A stretch of DNA of 64,000 nt from the NCBI GenBank assembly GCA_035048495.1, contig CM068544.1, forward strand, positions 12,952,138 to 13,016,137, in the 5' to 3' direction. The DNA comes from Euptelea pleiosperma. Its lineage: Eukaryota > Streptophyta > Magnoliopsida > Ranunculales > Eupteleaceae. Position numbers and translations under genes: made by a program. Under the pieces are notes generated by a model, which saw only the letters and a list, made by a program, of their open reading frames with translations, did not search any database and was not told the origin of the DNA. The number at the start of each line of letters is the position of its first letter. Position 1 is the first letter of the stretch. This document shows, piece after piece, positions 32,852 through 44,338 of this stretch.

Positions 32852-34678
32852 TTATCCTATCCCTTGTCTAGGTATACCTGTGTAGAACAGGTCTTTCTCA
32901 GTGTAGACTGAGAGAAGGGCATTGAGCTCTCTGAGCAGACCGGCAAAAGTACGGAGTTGATCTGGGAGGGATCGAAGCTTCTCAGTAAAGATTGAGAGGA
33001 GAGTAGGAGTGGTTTCTCTGACCAGACCCGCAAAAACATTTAGTTCAGCGGGGAGGGATAGAAGCTTCTCAGTAAAGACTGAGAGGGGAGTAGTAGTGGG
33101 TTCTCTGATAGTGGTTAGCAGAGCCGCAAACTCATTGAGTTTTGCGGGAATGTATCTGAATGGAGCAGACTCCTGCAGATCAGTAATACCAGATATATTG
33201 GACTCCGAGATGAAGTCAAACTCACAGTGTTCATGACACTTGGATAAATTATCTTCAGGAGAGTCTTGAATTAGACTCGCTACGGCACACGGGTCATCGA
33301 TAATATCGACATAGGGTAGCGGGTGAAAATTGTTGACCTCTTCCTCGATGTTTCCTAATGTGATAGGGATGTTCCAATCCCTACATTCAATACGTCCCTC
33401 CTCGGTGGGGATCGGTAGGTCCAGGACAGCGGGAGGCCCATTTTCTAGACATGGCTCATCAGTAGGAATGTCTGCATTCAGAGCAGAGAGAGAATTATCA
33501 GAGATAGAGATGGGACTAAGTTCTTCTGTGCTCAGTCCAGAAGTTGGTGCTGTTAAGGGCACCAAAGATTGAGAATCGGGTTTATCACTGTTGTTGCACA
33601 ATCCAAGGGAGGTGGGGAGGAACGGTAGATCAATGACGGTTGGGATCCTATGATCGAGACACAGCTCAGTGTCATGGAGATCATCTTCAGGGTCCAAGTT
33701 AGAAGCAGCAGTGGGAGAGTGAGAAATAGGTTGCTCGGAGGTAGGTTCAGGATGTGGTGCTTTTAAAGGCACCGAAGAAGGAAACACTGGCTCCTCAATA
33801 GTCTGGCTCGATCTAGGGGTGGGTACAACTTCTATTTCTTCCTCACAATGGTGGTACTGGGTCCAAATGTGCGGCTCCTCATTATAGACAGTATCCATAT
33901 CATTCTCCTCAGGATAGGCGATTGGTGGACTAGTGAAGTTGACTTCCTCTCTCTCATTTTCTAATTGAACTAGACGTTGCTCGAAGCTCTCCATAGATTG
34001 CTGTTGTTGGTGCTCTAGCTGGGCAATGTACTTAGAGAGAAGGTCCTCTAGACCAGGGTTAGTAGCCAACGGAGGTAGTTCAACCAAGGGGAGCTGAGGT
34101 GCTAACTCTTGATTGTAGCCCGACTGGGTATGTAAGTTGTAAGGCAAAGTGGAGTCTGGGACTAGTTGCTGACTCTGAAAACCCTGAGGGGCCCACTGTA
34201 GATCAGAATAGTCATTCTGTGGATATGACGGGTACTGGGATTGCGAGTATTGCCAGTCATACTCTCCATTGGGTTGACGGAACCCGGAAGGATAATTATC
34301 CTGCGGCAGTTGCTGCGGGAGGGCAGACTGTTCCCAACCAAAGTTATGGTGACTCCTATTATCCTGATAGTTGTCATAGGATGTCTGCATTGGAGATGGA
34401 AAAGTACAGACATCTTGCTGGATAGGAGGGTAATATCCTACAGACTGGGAATGGTACACAGGTTGCTGGACTGCGGCACGAAGGGCAGAGACTGAATTTT
34501 TAAGCTCTTGGAGTACAGAATCGTACTCCGGATCTCGGTGATTATCATACCCTGTAGAAGTGTGCGAGACTGGAGTAGCATGATGATACGCAGAATTGTC
34601 ATACCATTGTTGAGAGTGATCACCTCGATTCTCACAGAAACTGTAGTAGGTCTCATACAGAGGCCTTTCATCTGCCAT
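32852..34678 (-). CDS. 608-residue gag-derived protein of the non-autonomous element
   Basis: An intact frame of 608 codons. Its first residues (MADERPLYETY) align with the gag start of the autonomous-type copy (MAVERPLIETF), which supports this start. About 20 residues in it jumps to sequence matching the end of the autonomous capsid region (HSQQW versus NSQHW), so the capsid domain is deleted. The CX2CX4HX4C zinc knuckle is also absent. A Gln/Tyr-rich segment follows (about residues 100-200), then a short coiled coil (LEHQQQQSMESFEQRLVQLE). Decayed copies of the protease C-terminal part appear twice (TELCLDHRIPTVIDLP, DEPCLENGPPAVLDLP), but the catalytic DLGAS motif is missing. The end is made of about three repeats of a 30-residue unit (FAGLLRE...LLSVFTEKL). 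It encodes no enzyme; any role in RNA packaging or gag assembly is inference. Confidence 0.75.
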   Translation of the reverse strand: MADERPLYETYYSFCENRGDHSQQWYDNSAYHHATPVSHTSTGYDNHRDPEYDSVLQELKNSVSALRAAVQQPVYHSQSVGYYPPIQQDVCTFPSPMQTSYDNYQDNRSHHNFGWEQSALPQQLPQDNYPSGFRQPNGEYDWQYSQSQYPSYPQNDYSDLQWAPQGFQSQQLVPDSTLPYNLHTQSGYNQELAPQLPLVELPPLATNPGLEDLLSKYIAQLEHQQQQSMESFEQRLVQLENEREEVNFTSPPIAYPEENDMDTVYNEEPHIWTQYHHCEEEIEVVPTPRSSQTIEEPVFPSSVPLKAPHPEPTSEQPISHSPTAASNLDPEDDLHDTELCLDHRIPTVIDLPFLPTSLGLCNNSDKPDSQSLVPLTAPTSGLSTEELSPISISDNSLSALNADIPTDEPCLENGPPAVLDLPIPTEEGRIECRDWNIPITLGNIEEEVNNFHPLPYVDIIDDPCAVASLIQDSPEDNLSKCHEHCEFDFISESNISGITDLQESAPFRYIPAKLNEFAALLTTIREPTTTPLSVFTEKLLSLPAELNVFAGLVRETTPTLLSIFTEKLRSLPDQLRTFAGLLRELNALLSVYTEKDLFYTGIPRQGIG

Positions 34679-36502
34679 TAGAGGTGATAGAGGGGTGTGG
34701 TGGACTAACTCTCAGATCGAGTCAGTAAAAGGTTAGGACAGGTCCAACCGGGCGTCTACTTGAAAAAGCAAGCCCAAGATTTGGCAAAAAGTTGCCAAAA
34801 GGAGATACTGCAGTAGTGATTCTAAATGATGCACACCAAGCACAGATAATCCTATTCTAAACAATCAGGATATATTTTAGGCATTATCTTGTTAGTTTTG
34901 GGGCTAGAGTACATTATGACAGTGGGCGGACCACTGGTTTATTTTGTTAACCGCCGGACTAACTTTGTCGCTCTTAGGTTCTCACCAGGCTACACTCTTC
35001 AAAGCGAATCCTTTAGTACTGACTCTAGTCAACAACAAGGCAATCCGAAGCCTAGACAGACGTACGGCACAATGGCTGTCTTAAGTACGTCCCAGACTAA
35101 CCGGATTGGTCAAGTGTTTAAGAAGAGTGTTCCCTCGGGTTAAGCTAGGGTTGGTGCGTGTTCCTAGTCCACACGTAACTAACCGCCGAATAGTCCAAGA
35201 TGCCACATAGAGCTCAGTGTACTTGAGTAGCAGGGACTTATGGGTGTCTTAGACAACAGGGACCCGCGCTCGTGGTCTTATTTCGATTGGATGTTAAGCG
35301 GGTTCACTTTGTGTGGATTTTTCCTCGAACACCGGGCTAATTGGCTTTACTCTTGATTCTTTTTAATTAAATGGAGCCTTGGGATGAAATCAGATGGAAT
35401 GATGAGGTGGGTGATGAAATCCCACCAGTTGTAAAAGAGTTGGGTCTGCTCGATTAATGTTCAATTATTAACGGCCACGCCACGCAAGTCGAATAATATG
35501 TATGCGAAAGCAAATAGACAAGCGGCAATGATTCACCCAAATTGCTCTGTATCGCACTCAAGGCGAGGATAGAGACTTACCTCCCGTGGGCCACGCCACG
35601 GGGTCGCCTCTTTGGGGTAGGGAGGGGTATCCTTCATGAGCATGGGCCCGACTCCTCCTAAGTGAGCTTTCGCTCCCTACCCGCAGTTAGATTCGCAATC
35701 CTGCATACGAATTAGTATATGATATGGGTCTAGGGTGTGGGAATATTTTTTTTTTTTTTTGGAATGTCCCTGCCTAGGGTGGGTAAGCAATCAATCAATC
35801 AATTAGGCAGGGTAAATTGGAAAGTTACTATTCATGAGAGTTGACTAAACAACTATCAACCCCCTAATAGACCTTTCCAATTTAAGAGTTTCTCCAAGTT
35901 AGGAAAATTCCCTAAAAGTAGAAGTTTCCTAAATCTGAAAACTTACTAAACTTAGGGTTTCTTCCTGTGTTGGAAACCTTCCAAAAAGGGGACCTTCCAT
36001 AGTTAGAAATCCTCTAAAAATAAGAATTGCTAATTATGGAATTTCGTCCGATTTGGAAACTATCCAAATAAGCTTAATTCCAATTTGAAATTTCCCAGGA
36101 ATGGAAACCGTGCAAAAATGGAAATTTTCCGATTCGGGAAGTATCCAAAAATGCAATCTTCCCATATGCGAATATCCTAAAATGTGCAAAAATAGAAACT
36201 ACCATTTTTCAATTTTTTTAATTTTTTTGGTATTTTTTCACTTAATCTAGGGTTTCTAAAAAACCCTAGAACAAGATCTAGCAGTTTATATGGAAAGTAG
36301 TAAAATTCCTAAATTATTACAACTTTGCACTCGGCCTTCCGAGGCATTAAAAATAGTAATTTAAAAACTGCTTAAAATCAACAAAAACAAAAAAATAGAA
36401 AGTTTCCCGAAAAGGTCAGGCTGTCCAAATTGAGCAGCTTTTCGCTTCAGCAACTTTTCAATTCCGTCTTTACGTCCTTTTTCGCACTCCCGAACACCCG
36501 AG
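34679..36502 (-). other. 5' leader of the non-autonomous element
   Basis: About 1.8 kb between primer site and ORF, matching 55621-57454 of the autonomous-type copy. It contains the CCCGTGG/CCACGGG hairpin followed by GAG|GTAAGT (minus, GT at 35580-35579), a donor-like site conserved in three copies. No coding frame is credible. Confidence 0.7.
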
Positions 36503-36516
36503 CGGCAGCGGCGCCA
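36503..36516 (-). promoter_or_regulatory. Primer-binding site, tRNA-Asp type
   Basis: Minus-strand TGGCGCCGCTGCCG, two bases after the 5' LTR end (TTTCA|AA). It matches, with one mismatch, the complement of the 3' end of plant tRNA-Asp, the primer usual in Athila/Tat elements. Confidence 0.8.
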
Positions 36517-36518
36517 TT

Positions 36519-39500
36519 TGAAAGTTGGATTTTTCCGTGTCGTTGGTTACGGAAACCCTAACTTCAACACATTTTTAATTAATCCGAGACATTTAACCTG
36601 TAAAATGAGCAATTTTGCATAGTGGCTCGTATCGGATGTCGATCCGCACTCGGGATTAGTCGGATTAGCGCGAGTAAGAACAAAAACTGACGGATCATCA
36701 CAAGAAATAATAGATAAAAACAAACTTCATCATTCAGTGATCAAATGTTTATTACAATGCTTGAATCGAAAATAACATATAAGAAGATAAACTAAAAAGC
36801 AATTTTAAAGAAGAAAATTCTAGAGAGAGTTAAAGAGAGAAAATGAAGTGAGGGAGTATTTCTAGAGAGAGAGAACTATCAAGAAGGCTATTCTAGAGAG
36901 AGAAACTATGTAGCGAAGAGAGAAATAGATAGAGAAATCTAGAGAGAGAACTACCCTAGAGAGAGAATGTTAGAGAGAAAGTGAGAAAAACTAAAGAGAG
37001 GTAGAGATAGAAACTAGAGAGAGATTGAGATGGAGAATTACCTCTCACTTACCGACATATCAGATCAACCATGAGGAAGGCACATGCAAGGGTCCGGTTG
37101 TGCTACCATAGATTAATTGCCCAAGTGTGAAGCACAGACAATGCATGGCAGCAAGGAAGTCGAAGTTGAATGCGAGGGTGATTTAGCAACTGGTTTTGAT
37201 GGTCGGCTTGGTGATCTTGGATGCAAGGTGGTACCTCGAAGGTGCAAGTTTGAGCCAACAACGTTGGCAGCAAGGGAGTAACTCGAGTTGAGAGTTTTGC
37301 CGGAGAAGGAGCCAAGGGTGGCTAGTGACGGAGGCAGTGGTGCTGCCCACAGATGCAGGCGATGTGCAGCTAGTAGTTGCTGTTTGTCAGTGAGGCAGCA
37401 AGGTGTTGCTGTTGCACCGGAGTAGAGACGTGTAGCAGCGGAGAGGGCGGACTTACCTGCTAGGTGGTGGTTGGCGGTAATGAAAGGAGAAAGAGGCGCT
37501 GACTGTTGGTAGCGTGGTGGAAGGTGTGCCCGTGTGAAGGAGGCGGCAGCAAGGTGTTGCTGTTGCAGGCGGGCTGAGGAAGATGGAACGCAGCAGGTTC
37601 GTGGTTGCACAGTGGTGAACCATGGAACGTTCAGATCTGGAGGTGTGGATAGAAGGTTGCTGTATGCTACAACGTGGAGGCGCTGTGGTTTGGCGGTGAA
37701 GAAGGAGGAAACGGGAAGTTCGTGTAGCACCGTTTGGAGAGGGAATGGAGAGAGAGAGATAGGGGTGAAACGATGGAGCACCTTGTGCTCACCGTGAAGA
37801 CAGCAGGTGGCCGGAGTTGCAGGCGGCAACTCCGGCGATTGCAAGTTAAAAAAAAGATGAAGAAGAGGGAGATGAACGCCTAACCTGTGGAGGGAGCAAG
37901 CAGAAGGAAGAGAAGGGGGTTAGGATAGGGGAAGGAGAGATGGCAAGAAGAGGAGAGAAGCGAGGAGGCTGTAGGCTGGTTGCTGTGCAGGTTTCCGGCG
38001 AGCTTCTCGCCGTAGAAGACGATCGGAGTTGCACCTGCAACTCCGGTGGAATTAAAGGAAAAGAAGAAGAAGAAGACTGAGGACAAGAAGAAGAAGAAAA
38101 CGAAGAGGAAGAAGAAGAAAACGAAGAGGAAGAAGAAGGATAGGAGGAGAGGGGGAGAAGCTCACTGTTTTCTGCTGTGAAGATGACGGTGATGGAGCAT
38201 GGTTCGCCGGCCGGAGTTGCAGACCTGCAACTCCAGCAAAAGAAGAATAAAACGAAGAGGAGGAAGAGGAGAAGAAGAAGAAGAAGAAGAAGAAGAAGAA
38301 GAAGAAAAAGGAGAAGAAGGAAACCAGTCGCCGGAGTTGGCTCGCCGGTGTAGCTCGCCTGATCAGTAGAGAAGAAGAGAAAGAAGAAAAAGAAGAAGGA
38401 AGAAAGAGGAGGGGGAAGAGACCAAAAAAGGAGAGGGGTCTTAGGGTTTTCAACCCCTCTTCACAATGAGAAACCGTGGGTTTCTAAACTTAGAAACTCA
38501 CGGTTTCTAAAAAAATTATCTTATTTTTATTTTTGAAAAGTGATAAGTGGGTTACGGGCTTGGGCTCGTGGGCTATTTGGCCATGACCACTAGGCCAAAA
38601 GCTGATGCCACGTGTTGGCCAGTGGTTGGCCGAGAGATGACGCCACGAGTCGGCCAGTGGTTGGCCAATGGGAACGCTAAAAATCGTGGGCCCAGAGTGC
38701 ATCGGCCATGGGCCAGAAGGTAGGTGAGAATGATAGTGGGCCACTGGGCTCGATGGATGTGGGTTAGGGTGCATTTGGTTGCCAGAGGAGAAAAATGCAT
38801 TTTCCCCTTGAAATACCCATCAAGGAAAAATGTATTTTCCTTTCTTCGGAAATCGAGCTCTACGCTCTCAGCCACAATCAACCATCTGAGGCATTTCTCT
38901 ACAATCAAGCCTGCCTTAGGGACTGATATTTTACAATGGAGATCGGGTGGTTGATAGGATGGATGATCGACTGATCGGTAGCACGATTGGATGGTCGGAT
39001 GCATAGAATTGATAGATCAGATGGCGATCTATAGAGATTCAACGGCCCGATGGAAGATCCAACGGTCAGAAAGCTAAGGGAGATGAGACAGAGCCAATGA
39101 GCAGGAGTTCTGGGGTTAAGTCAATAGATTCGAGGACCGAGAAATGAAGAGAGAGAATAAGGAGAGATGAGAGAGAAAATATCAGAAAAAGTATTGGCAG
39201 AGGGTCATGAACCCTGGTTTTCCATTGTTCTTCACTTGAGCTTTGCCAGTAGAGCAGGCCATCATTTGATGTGGCTTTAAATGTTTTGGTCCTTCTCTTG
39301 GTTATCAACTCTCCCGCTCTCGTGGTTCCTTGGGCCAGCTCTTCGATCCCCTTGTTCAGCCCATAATAGGCTCATATCTTCTAGACATAGCCTGTGGACT
39401 CTTTAAGCTTTGATAATGGGCTTTCATGATCCATGTGGGCCCACTAGTCTAGAGAATCATCCAATCAGGGTTTCCTGCGACAGAAGAAGCGCGTAATGAG

Positions 39501-39703
39501 ACTTTATCAGAACGGCTTAATATCTAGACTTTCGAAATGTGTTTAATGCATGCAAATATACCATTTCGTCCAGAAAAGTGTGTTCTACGCAATGAGATAG
39601 ACTCTTACGTAGAAAAGTGGATAATTAGAGCAGTTTTACGTAGGAGAGTGCGATAATGCTAAAAAGATAATTGCTTAAAATAAGCACTTTTGAGCGAATA
39701 TCA
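36519..39703 (-). repeat. 5' LTR of the non-autonomous element
   Basis: Almost identical to 27688-30879. The hairpins recur at 37811-37835, 38024-38045, 38212-38235 and 38469-38508. The GAA tract (about 38274-38305) is slightly shorter than in the 3' LTR. The upstream end (minus TGATATTCGC) is at 39703, followed by the TSD GACAG. Confidence 0.92.
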
Positions 39704-40030
39704 GACAGGCTGAGGGACCCATTCAGCATGACTAGATTAAAATTACCTTCTTGGGGAATGATGAACTGGAAGCGACATTAATCAATCAACCCCCTGTTAT
39801 GTTTGTGGCTATTTGGAATGACGGTGTTAGTGAATGACAGTTCAGTTAAGTTCTACTGTATGAAATGGATGCCATCATGTCTGTAGTTGTTCAAAAGATA
39901 TGACACACACTGCATTACCATTCTCATGGACTGACAGAGACCACTCATATCCTGGAAACCCTAGAAATGACACCAACATGCACTCCTCCCGCTTCCATCC
40001 TCGTGTGTCGCCAAAATTAGCCCGACAATA

Positions 40031-40047
40031 TGGCGCCATTGCCGAGG
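40031..40047 (+). promoter_or_regulatory. Primer-binding site of the Tat/Ogre-like element
   Basis: TGGCGCCATTGCCGAGG, close to the complement of the 3' end of plant tRNA-Asp (TGGCGCCGTTGCCGGGG). It lies three bases after the LTR end CCCGACA. The two differences suggest age or drift. Confidence 0.7.
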
Positions 40048-40966
40048 ACATGTACTACTTGTTCTTTGCTTCATTCCCTCCCACCAAAGGACGAGGGGCT
40101 GTGTGCACCAATTTGATAAATTGATTTTAATTGATTGGTTGGACGGATAGATTTTTACTCAATACCATGTTTGGCGTGTATGCATCATGTACTCCAGCGA
40201 ATCGTTAATGCATTCTGATTTTTCCATTAAGAAGACGCATTTTCGCTAATCTAACATGCCCATGTCACATATCCCATAACCTATTATACAAGAAGCATGT
40301 TAATTATGATTATTTGAAAATTAATAATGCAACAATCAATTAAATCAGAGGCGATGAGGAGATGTGAATCCGCGTAGGGTCTAATACCGCGAGATTCATG
40401 TTTCTTTATCCTCCGAACCTGCTCAAGTGTGACATTGCTCCAACATCCGAAAGGGTTAACATTGGATGTAGGAGATCAATTTTATTAACGAGCGGTTCCT
40501 TAAACCTTCATTAAAATATCTATTTAGTCGATTATTTTAAAGCCGGATTTCATGTTTGTTTTGCCTTTTTCAATGAGGTGGCGTAACCTCATGTGTTAAA
40601 TCTTGAAAGGGTCTATATTTTCATAAAAATATGATTTTAATAATTTATAAATCGATCACTTTTGAAAAGATTTTTATCATAAAAGTTATTATGATCTTAA
40701 AACGAATTTCTTATTCTTGTTTAGAAAATATAAGCTTAAAGCCACTCCGAGAAGGAAGCTTTTTCGATATTTGTATTTCAATGTTTTAAAAATGGGCCCT
40801 TTGAGTAACATACGCATGGAGGCTGCGCTACTTCATGTCTCTTTTATCGCTTGTGTTTTATTTTTTTGAAATGTCTAAGAGATCAGACATTATTTTTCTC
40901 AAAACGAGTATAAGTTACCTATTGAAGGTTTCTTTTTTCTTTAAAAAGAGTTCGAGAGGGAGGCAT
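40048..40966 (+). other. Leader of the Tat/Ogre-like element
   Basis: AT-rich 5' untranslated region between primer site and gag. A frame is open from 40835, but its first 44 codons are hydrophobic and unlike gag. No other gene is visible. Confidence 0.5.
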
Positions 40967-43362
40967 ATGACTAGCAAGAGCTGGTTCAGACTGAATATCA
41001 AGGAGGCAGTACGAAAAGCAGTAGAGGCACGAGAGCAAGCAGTTCCGACTTGGTCTAATTCCAAACTTTTGGATTGTGTCAATAACCTTGTGAAGCAATA
41101 CCAAGAACTCATGGCTCTAGACGCATCCGACCATCAGCACACTGAGTTGGAACAACTACGGCAGGAGATGGGACGGCTTTCGGCCCAAATGGAGAAGACT
41201 GTAGGGAAAGGCCCTATGGAAGGGCCCTCCGTGGAAGAACTGGATGCCCATCAGGCAGTTAGGGAAGAGAACATGGCCCTCAGGGATCAATTGAGGGACA
41301 TGTGGGCGTAGTTCCAAGAAATGAGGGACGGACAAGTCCCCCAGCACCAGAAAGCCCAGACCTCAACGGCAGCACCAGCTCAGGATCCTCAGTCGCCGTT
41401 TACTATCAATCGAGAGAGCGGACAAGGGAGCAACGTTACTATGGACCGTACCCAACTTCATGAATATGTTGACCATATTCTACATGAGAGAGACCTGACC
41501 TTGGGGCCCTCTAGCCCTAAGGGTGTTTTTACCCCTAACATCTCTCAACAGCCGTACCCAGCTGGATTCGTGGTTCCCACTTTCACACCTTATGACGGGA
41601 CCACTGATCCCACCGAGCACTTGGTGCGGTATGAATTTCAGTGCAGGGAACATTCTATGAACCTACTGCTGATGGCCAAGATGTTCCCAATCTCCCTTAA
41701 AGGGATAGCTTTTTCATGGTTTGTATGTCTTACCCCTCACAATATTTCCAGCTGGGAACAGTTGAAGAGAGCCTTCCACTAGAAGTTCTAGGCCCGTAAG
41801 AAGGTCTTTACTCTGGAAAATCTCCATAATTATCGGCAGAGCCCCGGTCAGTCTTTGACGACCTACCTTTATAATTTCGAGAGGGAGGCGGGAAAGATAG
41901 CAGAAGCTATCAGTGATAGCTCTATCATGGACGCCTTTGTTCGAGGCGCCGATGATCTATCAGAAGGACTTGATCCTCTGTGGTGCCCCTTCCTTGTCCG
42001 CGATCCATAGCAGTGTTGGCTTCATTGATCATGATCACAATGTGAGGAATCCAGCCAGCTTTGTGCATGTGGCCAAAAGAGTCGAGCAAAGACGACCGGA
42101 GGCAAATAGCTTCGCAGACCCACAGCCGAACCGCACTACCCGACCAAAGTTGAACTTTGACTACCGGAAGACAGAGGAGATTTTCAATCAGCTCATGGCT
42201 GCTAATCAGCTCATCCTCCCCCCTTCGAACTATGCAACCCGACTAGCCAACCAAGGGCCCGATGCCAGGTGGTGTGCCTTCTGTCGCAGCATCACTCATA
42301 ATACCAGGAGTTGCTTCAAGTTGCAGGACATCATCCACCAAAAAATTTCCATGGGTGCATTGCAGGCCCAACCCAGGGAGGAGCCGACACAGGCAGCAGG
42401 CAACAGACCCCCAGAGGTTGGGGCCAATGCCCGCATGGCCAGTCACTCGTATTAATGCTCGGAGGACTCCTGGTTGGAGGAGGATTATGCCTCTTCTACT
42501 AAGGAGCAAGGCCCTCAGAGATATTTCGCGGGAGTAGTCTCGCATGAGAAAATTGCTGAAGAACAACTGTTTGAAACCTTGGTGGTACAGACTCATGAAA
42601 TCAGAAGAGCAGTGGATGGCCCCACGAGTAAGGATTCCGCCACCCTTGTTGACTTACCCGCAGAAGAGAATGAATAGAACAGGGGCCCCACGGTCCCGAC
42701 TAAGGTAACACCAGACCCACAGTGGGTCGAAAGAGAGAAGAAGCATCTAGAACAGATCAATAAGCTCCAAGTTCAAGCCACAGACCTCACTCGGAGAAAT
42801 CAAAGACTCGTGCCTTGTATGACGTGGTGGCACACTTGAAGAAGATCCCGGCTATGATGTCCGTCTTCGAGGTATTGAAATTTTCCCCCGGGACAAAGTT
42901 GGCCCTCTAGGTGGCTATCGCCGAGGCAGCTCTAGAAAGGGGAGAACACGAAGTCTTCTTCTCTTGTACCTCACAAAGAGAGCCTGGGGAGAGCCAGATG
43001 AATACTCCCCTACTTTCGGTTGAAATAATTCAAACATCTACTTCTGAGCGAGGGAAAGCATCGTTTGTTGATCTCTCAATACCCGAGGAGGGGAATGAAT
43101 AGGGACTTGCAGGGACATCCCAGAGCTCCACCAAAGTCTTCGCTGCCTCTCGTTTCTCACGAGTGACGGAACATGCATCGCCTACCAGAACTTTCACTGA
43201 TGCAGACATGATCTGCTCTGACAGAGGGCACAACCGCCCTTTGTGCATTTAGGTCCTGGCTGGGGATGTTGTCGTACCCAGGGCTCTTTTGGACATGGGA
43301 TCTTCTGTAAACATCATCCCTTTAGGCATGCTACCCCCATTGGCCAATTTCATGGACGTCGT
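40967..43362 (+). pseudogene. Decayed gag-protease of a Tat/Ogre-like element
   Basis: The start is uncertain; the Met at 40967 (MTSKSWFRLN) is the first before gag-like sequence. In order: a charged helical N-terminal part; the Retrotrans_gag region (FTPYDGTTDPTEHLVRYEF ... SWEQLKRAFH, 41575-41779); a CX2CX4HX4C zinc knuckle (CAFCRSITHNTRSC, about 42277-42318); and the aspartic-protease start (LLDMGSSVNIIPLG, about 43280-43330), where Met replaces the usual Thr/Ser/Leu after the catalytic Asp. Breaks are stops at 41309-41311, 41780-41782 and 41789-41791, and a frameshift before 41913. At 43363 an Athila-family LTR cuts the protease. The products would be capsid/nucleocapsid and the maturation protease. 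Confidence 0.75.
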
Positions 43363-44338
43363 TGGTATTCGCTCAAAAGTGCTTATTTTAAGCCATTATC
43401 CTTATAGCGATGTCGCATTCTCCTACGTAAAACTTGTCTTTTCGTCAACTTTTTCACGTAAGAGTTTCTTCCAATGCGTAGAGCGCAATCTTTAAACGAA
43501 AATTGACTATTTGCATGAAATATACGCATTTCGGATAGTCTAGATATAAAGCCATTTTGATTAAGTCTCATTACGTGCTTTTCTCTCGCAGGAAACCTGA
43601 TCGGGTGATTTTTGAGACTTGCGGGCCCATGATCAACCATAGAAGTCTAATATCAAAGCTTAAGGAGTCAACAAGCTATGACAAGAAGATACCGGCCAAG
43701 TACGGGTCAAGTCAAAGGATCGCAGAGCCAGATAAAGAACCAAGAGAGAGGAAAAGTTGAAGACCAAGAGACGAGCTAAAGTGATTCAAAGCCGCACCAA
43801 CTGACATAAAATGACGTCTTACGTAATTGGTAAAGCCGACAGAAGATTACATTGAAGATCAGGGTTCATGACCCTCCGCCAGCTCTTTTGCCATTATTTT
43901 ATATTATTTTCTCTCTCCTCTCTCTAATTCTCTCTCCATCTCTTTAGACTCTAATATCTAACCCATAAATCGTCTCATCGTACCATTAGATCCCCAGATC
44001 TACCATCCGATCCCCCTCTTTATGATCGAATTGCTTATATCTCACCATCCGATCCTTAGATCGATCATCTTAACCCTCCGATCTCCATCATCTAACCTTA
44101 GATCTTCTCTCCTTTAGCTTTATTCCATCTCTCATAGTTCTTCTACCGTTAGATCTTCAATTCGACTGTTAGATCATTCATCTGACTGTTGAATCTCTCC
44201 AGATCCTACGGTCTGCCAATTGTGGGCCGAGTCAAACCACCACCTCATCTCATCCAATTATCATAGTTCCATCATCTAACAGCCCCCATGGCCAAGTGGC
44301 CCACAAGCAAATTGGAAGCCCACGACCTTGTAACCCGT
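43363..44338 (+). mobile_element. Diverged Athila-family LTR, 5' part (plus)
   Basis: It begins TGGTATTCGCTCAAAAGTGC at 43363 inside the protease of the Tat/Ogre-like element, after the pentamer GTCGT (43358-43362). The sequence then follows the family LTR: TACGTAAGAGT, CTCATTACG, CGCAGGAAACC, then TC-rich and GATC-rich blocks. At 44338 it is cut by the minus-strand Athila. It is more diverged than the other plus-strand LTRs, so it is older. Whether it was a solo LTR or part of a full element cannot be told. Confidence 0.8.

Larger units (their letters stand above)
27688..39703 (-). mobile_element. Complete non-autonomous Athila-type element, TSD GACAG
   Basis: A 12,016-bp element on the minus strand with two LTRs (27688-30879 and 36519-39703), TG...CA ends and the duplication GACAG on both sides (27683-27687 and 39704-39708). 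A primer site (36503-36516) and leader match the autonomous-type copy at 53065. The 5.6-kb internal region has one long ORF (32852-34678). No RT, RNase H or integrase sequence is recognisable, and the protease active site is gone. By eye the two LTRs differ at only about twenty substitutions plus microsatellite-length changes over 3.2 kb, so the insertion is young. It would need proteins from autonomous relatives to move. Confidence 0.92.
26235..40027 (+). repeat. 5' LTR of the Tat/Ogre-like element (split)
   Basis: It begins TGTTGATAG and ends CCCGACA, three bases before the primer site. Removing the insertion 27688-39703 and one TSD copy leaves about 1.77 kb. The sequence rejoins smoothly as TTAGTATGACAG|GCTGAGGGAC. 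The LTR contains an array of hairpins (26379-26914), a TATA box (27014) and a transcribed-looking downstream part. Confidence 0.6.
26235..43362 (+). mobile_element. Tat/Ogre-like Ty3/gypsy element, left part
   Basis: Plus-strand element with a 5' LTR (26235-40027, split by a 12-kb insertion), a tRNA-Asp-like primer site (40031-40047), a leader and a decayed gag-protease frame (to 43362). An Athila-family LTR interrupts it at 43363. RT, integrase and the 3' LTR lie beyond the window, or beyond the nested stack. The start is placed where the 22-bp array unit breaks and TGTTGATAG begins. The flanking pentamer is CAAGG (26230-26234), whose partner is not visible. The Tat/Ogre assignment rests on the gag type and the primer site. 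Confidence 0.65.

Noticed and set aside
12573..39708. TSDs CTGTC and GACAG are reverse complements, suggesting target preference
   Set aside because: Only three complete TSDs are visible and the other (ACCCG) does not fit; this is compatible with chance.
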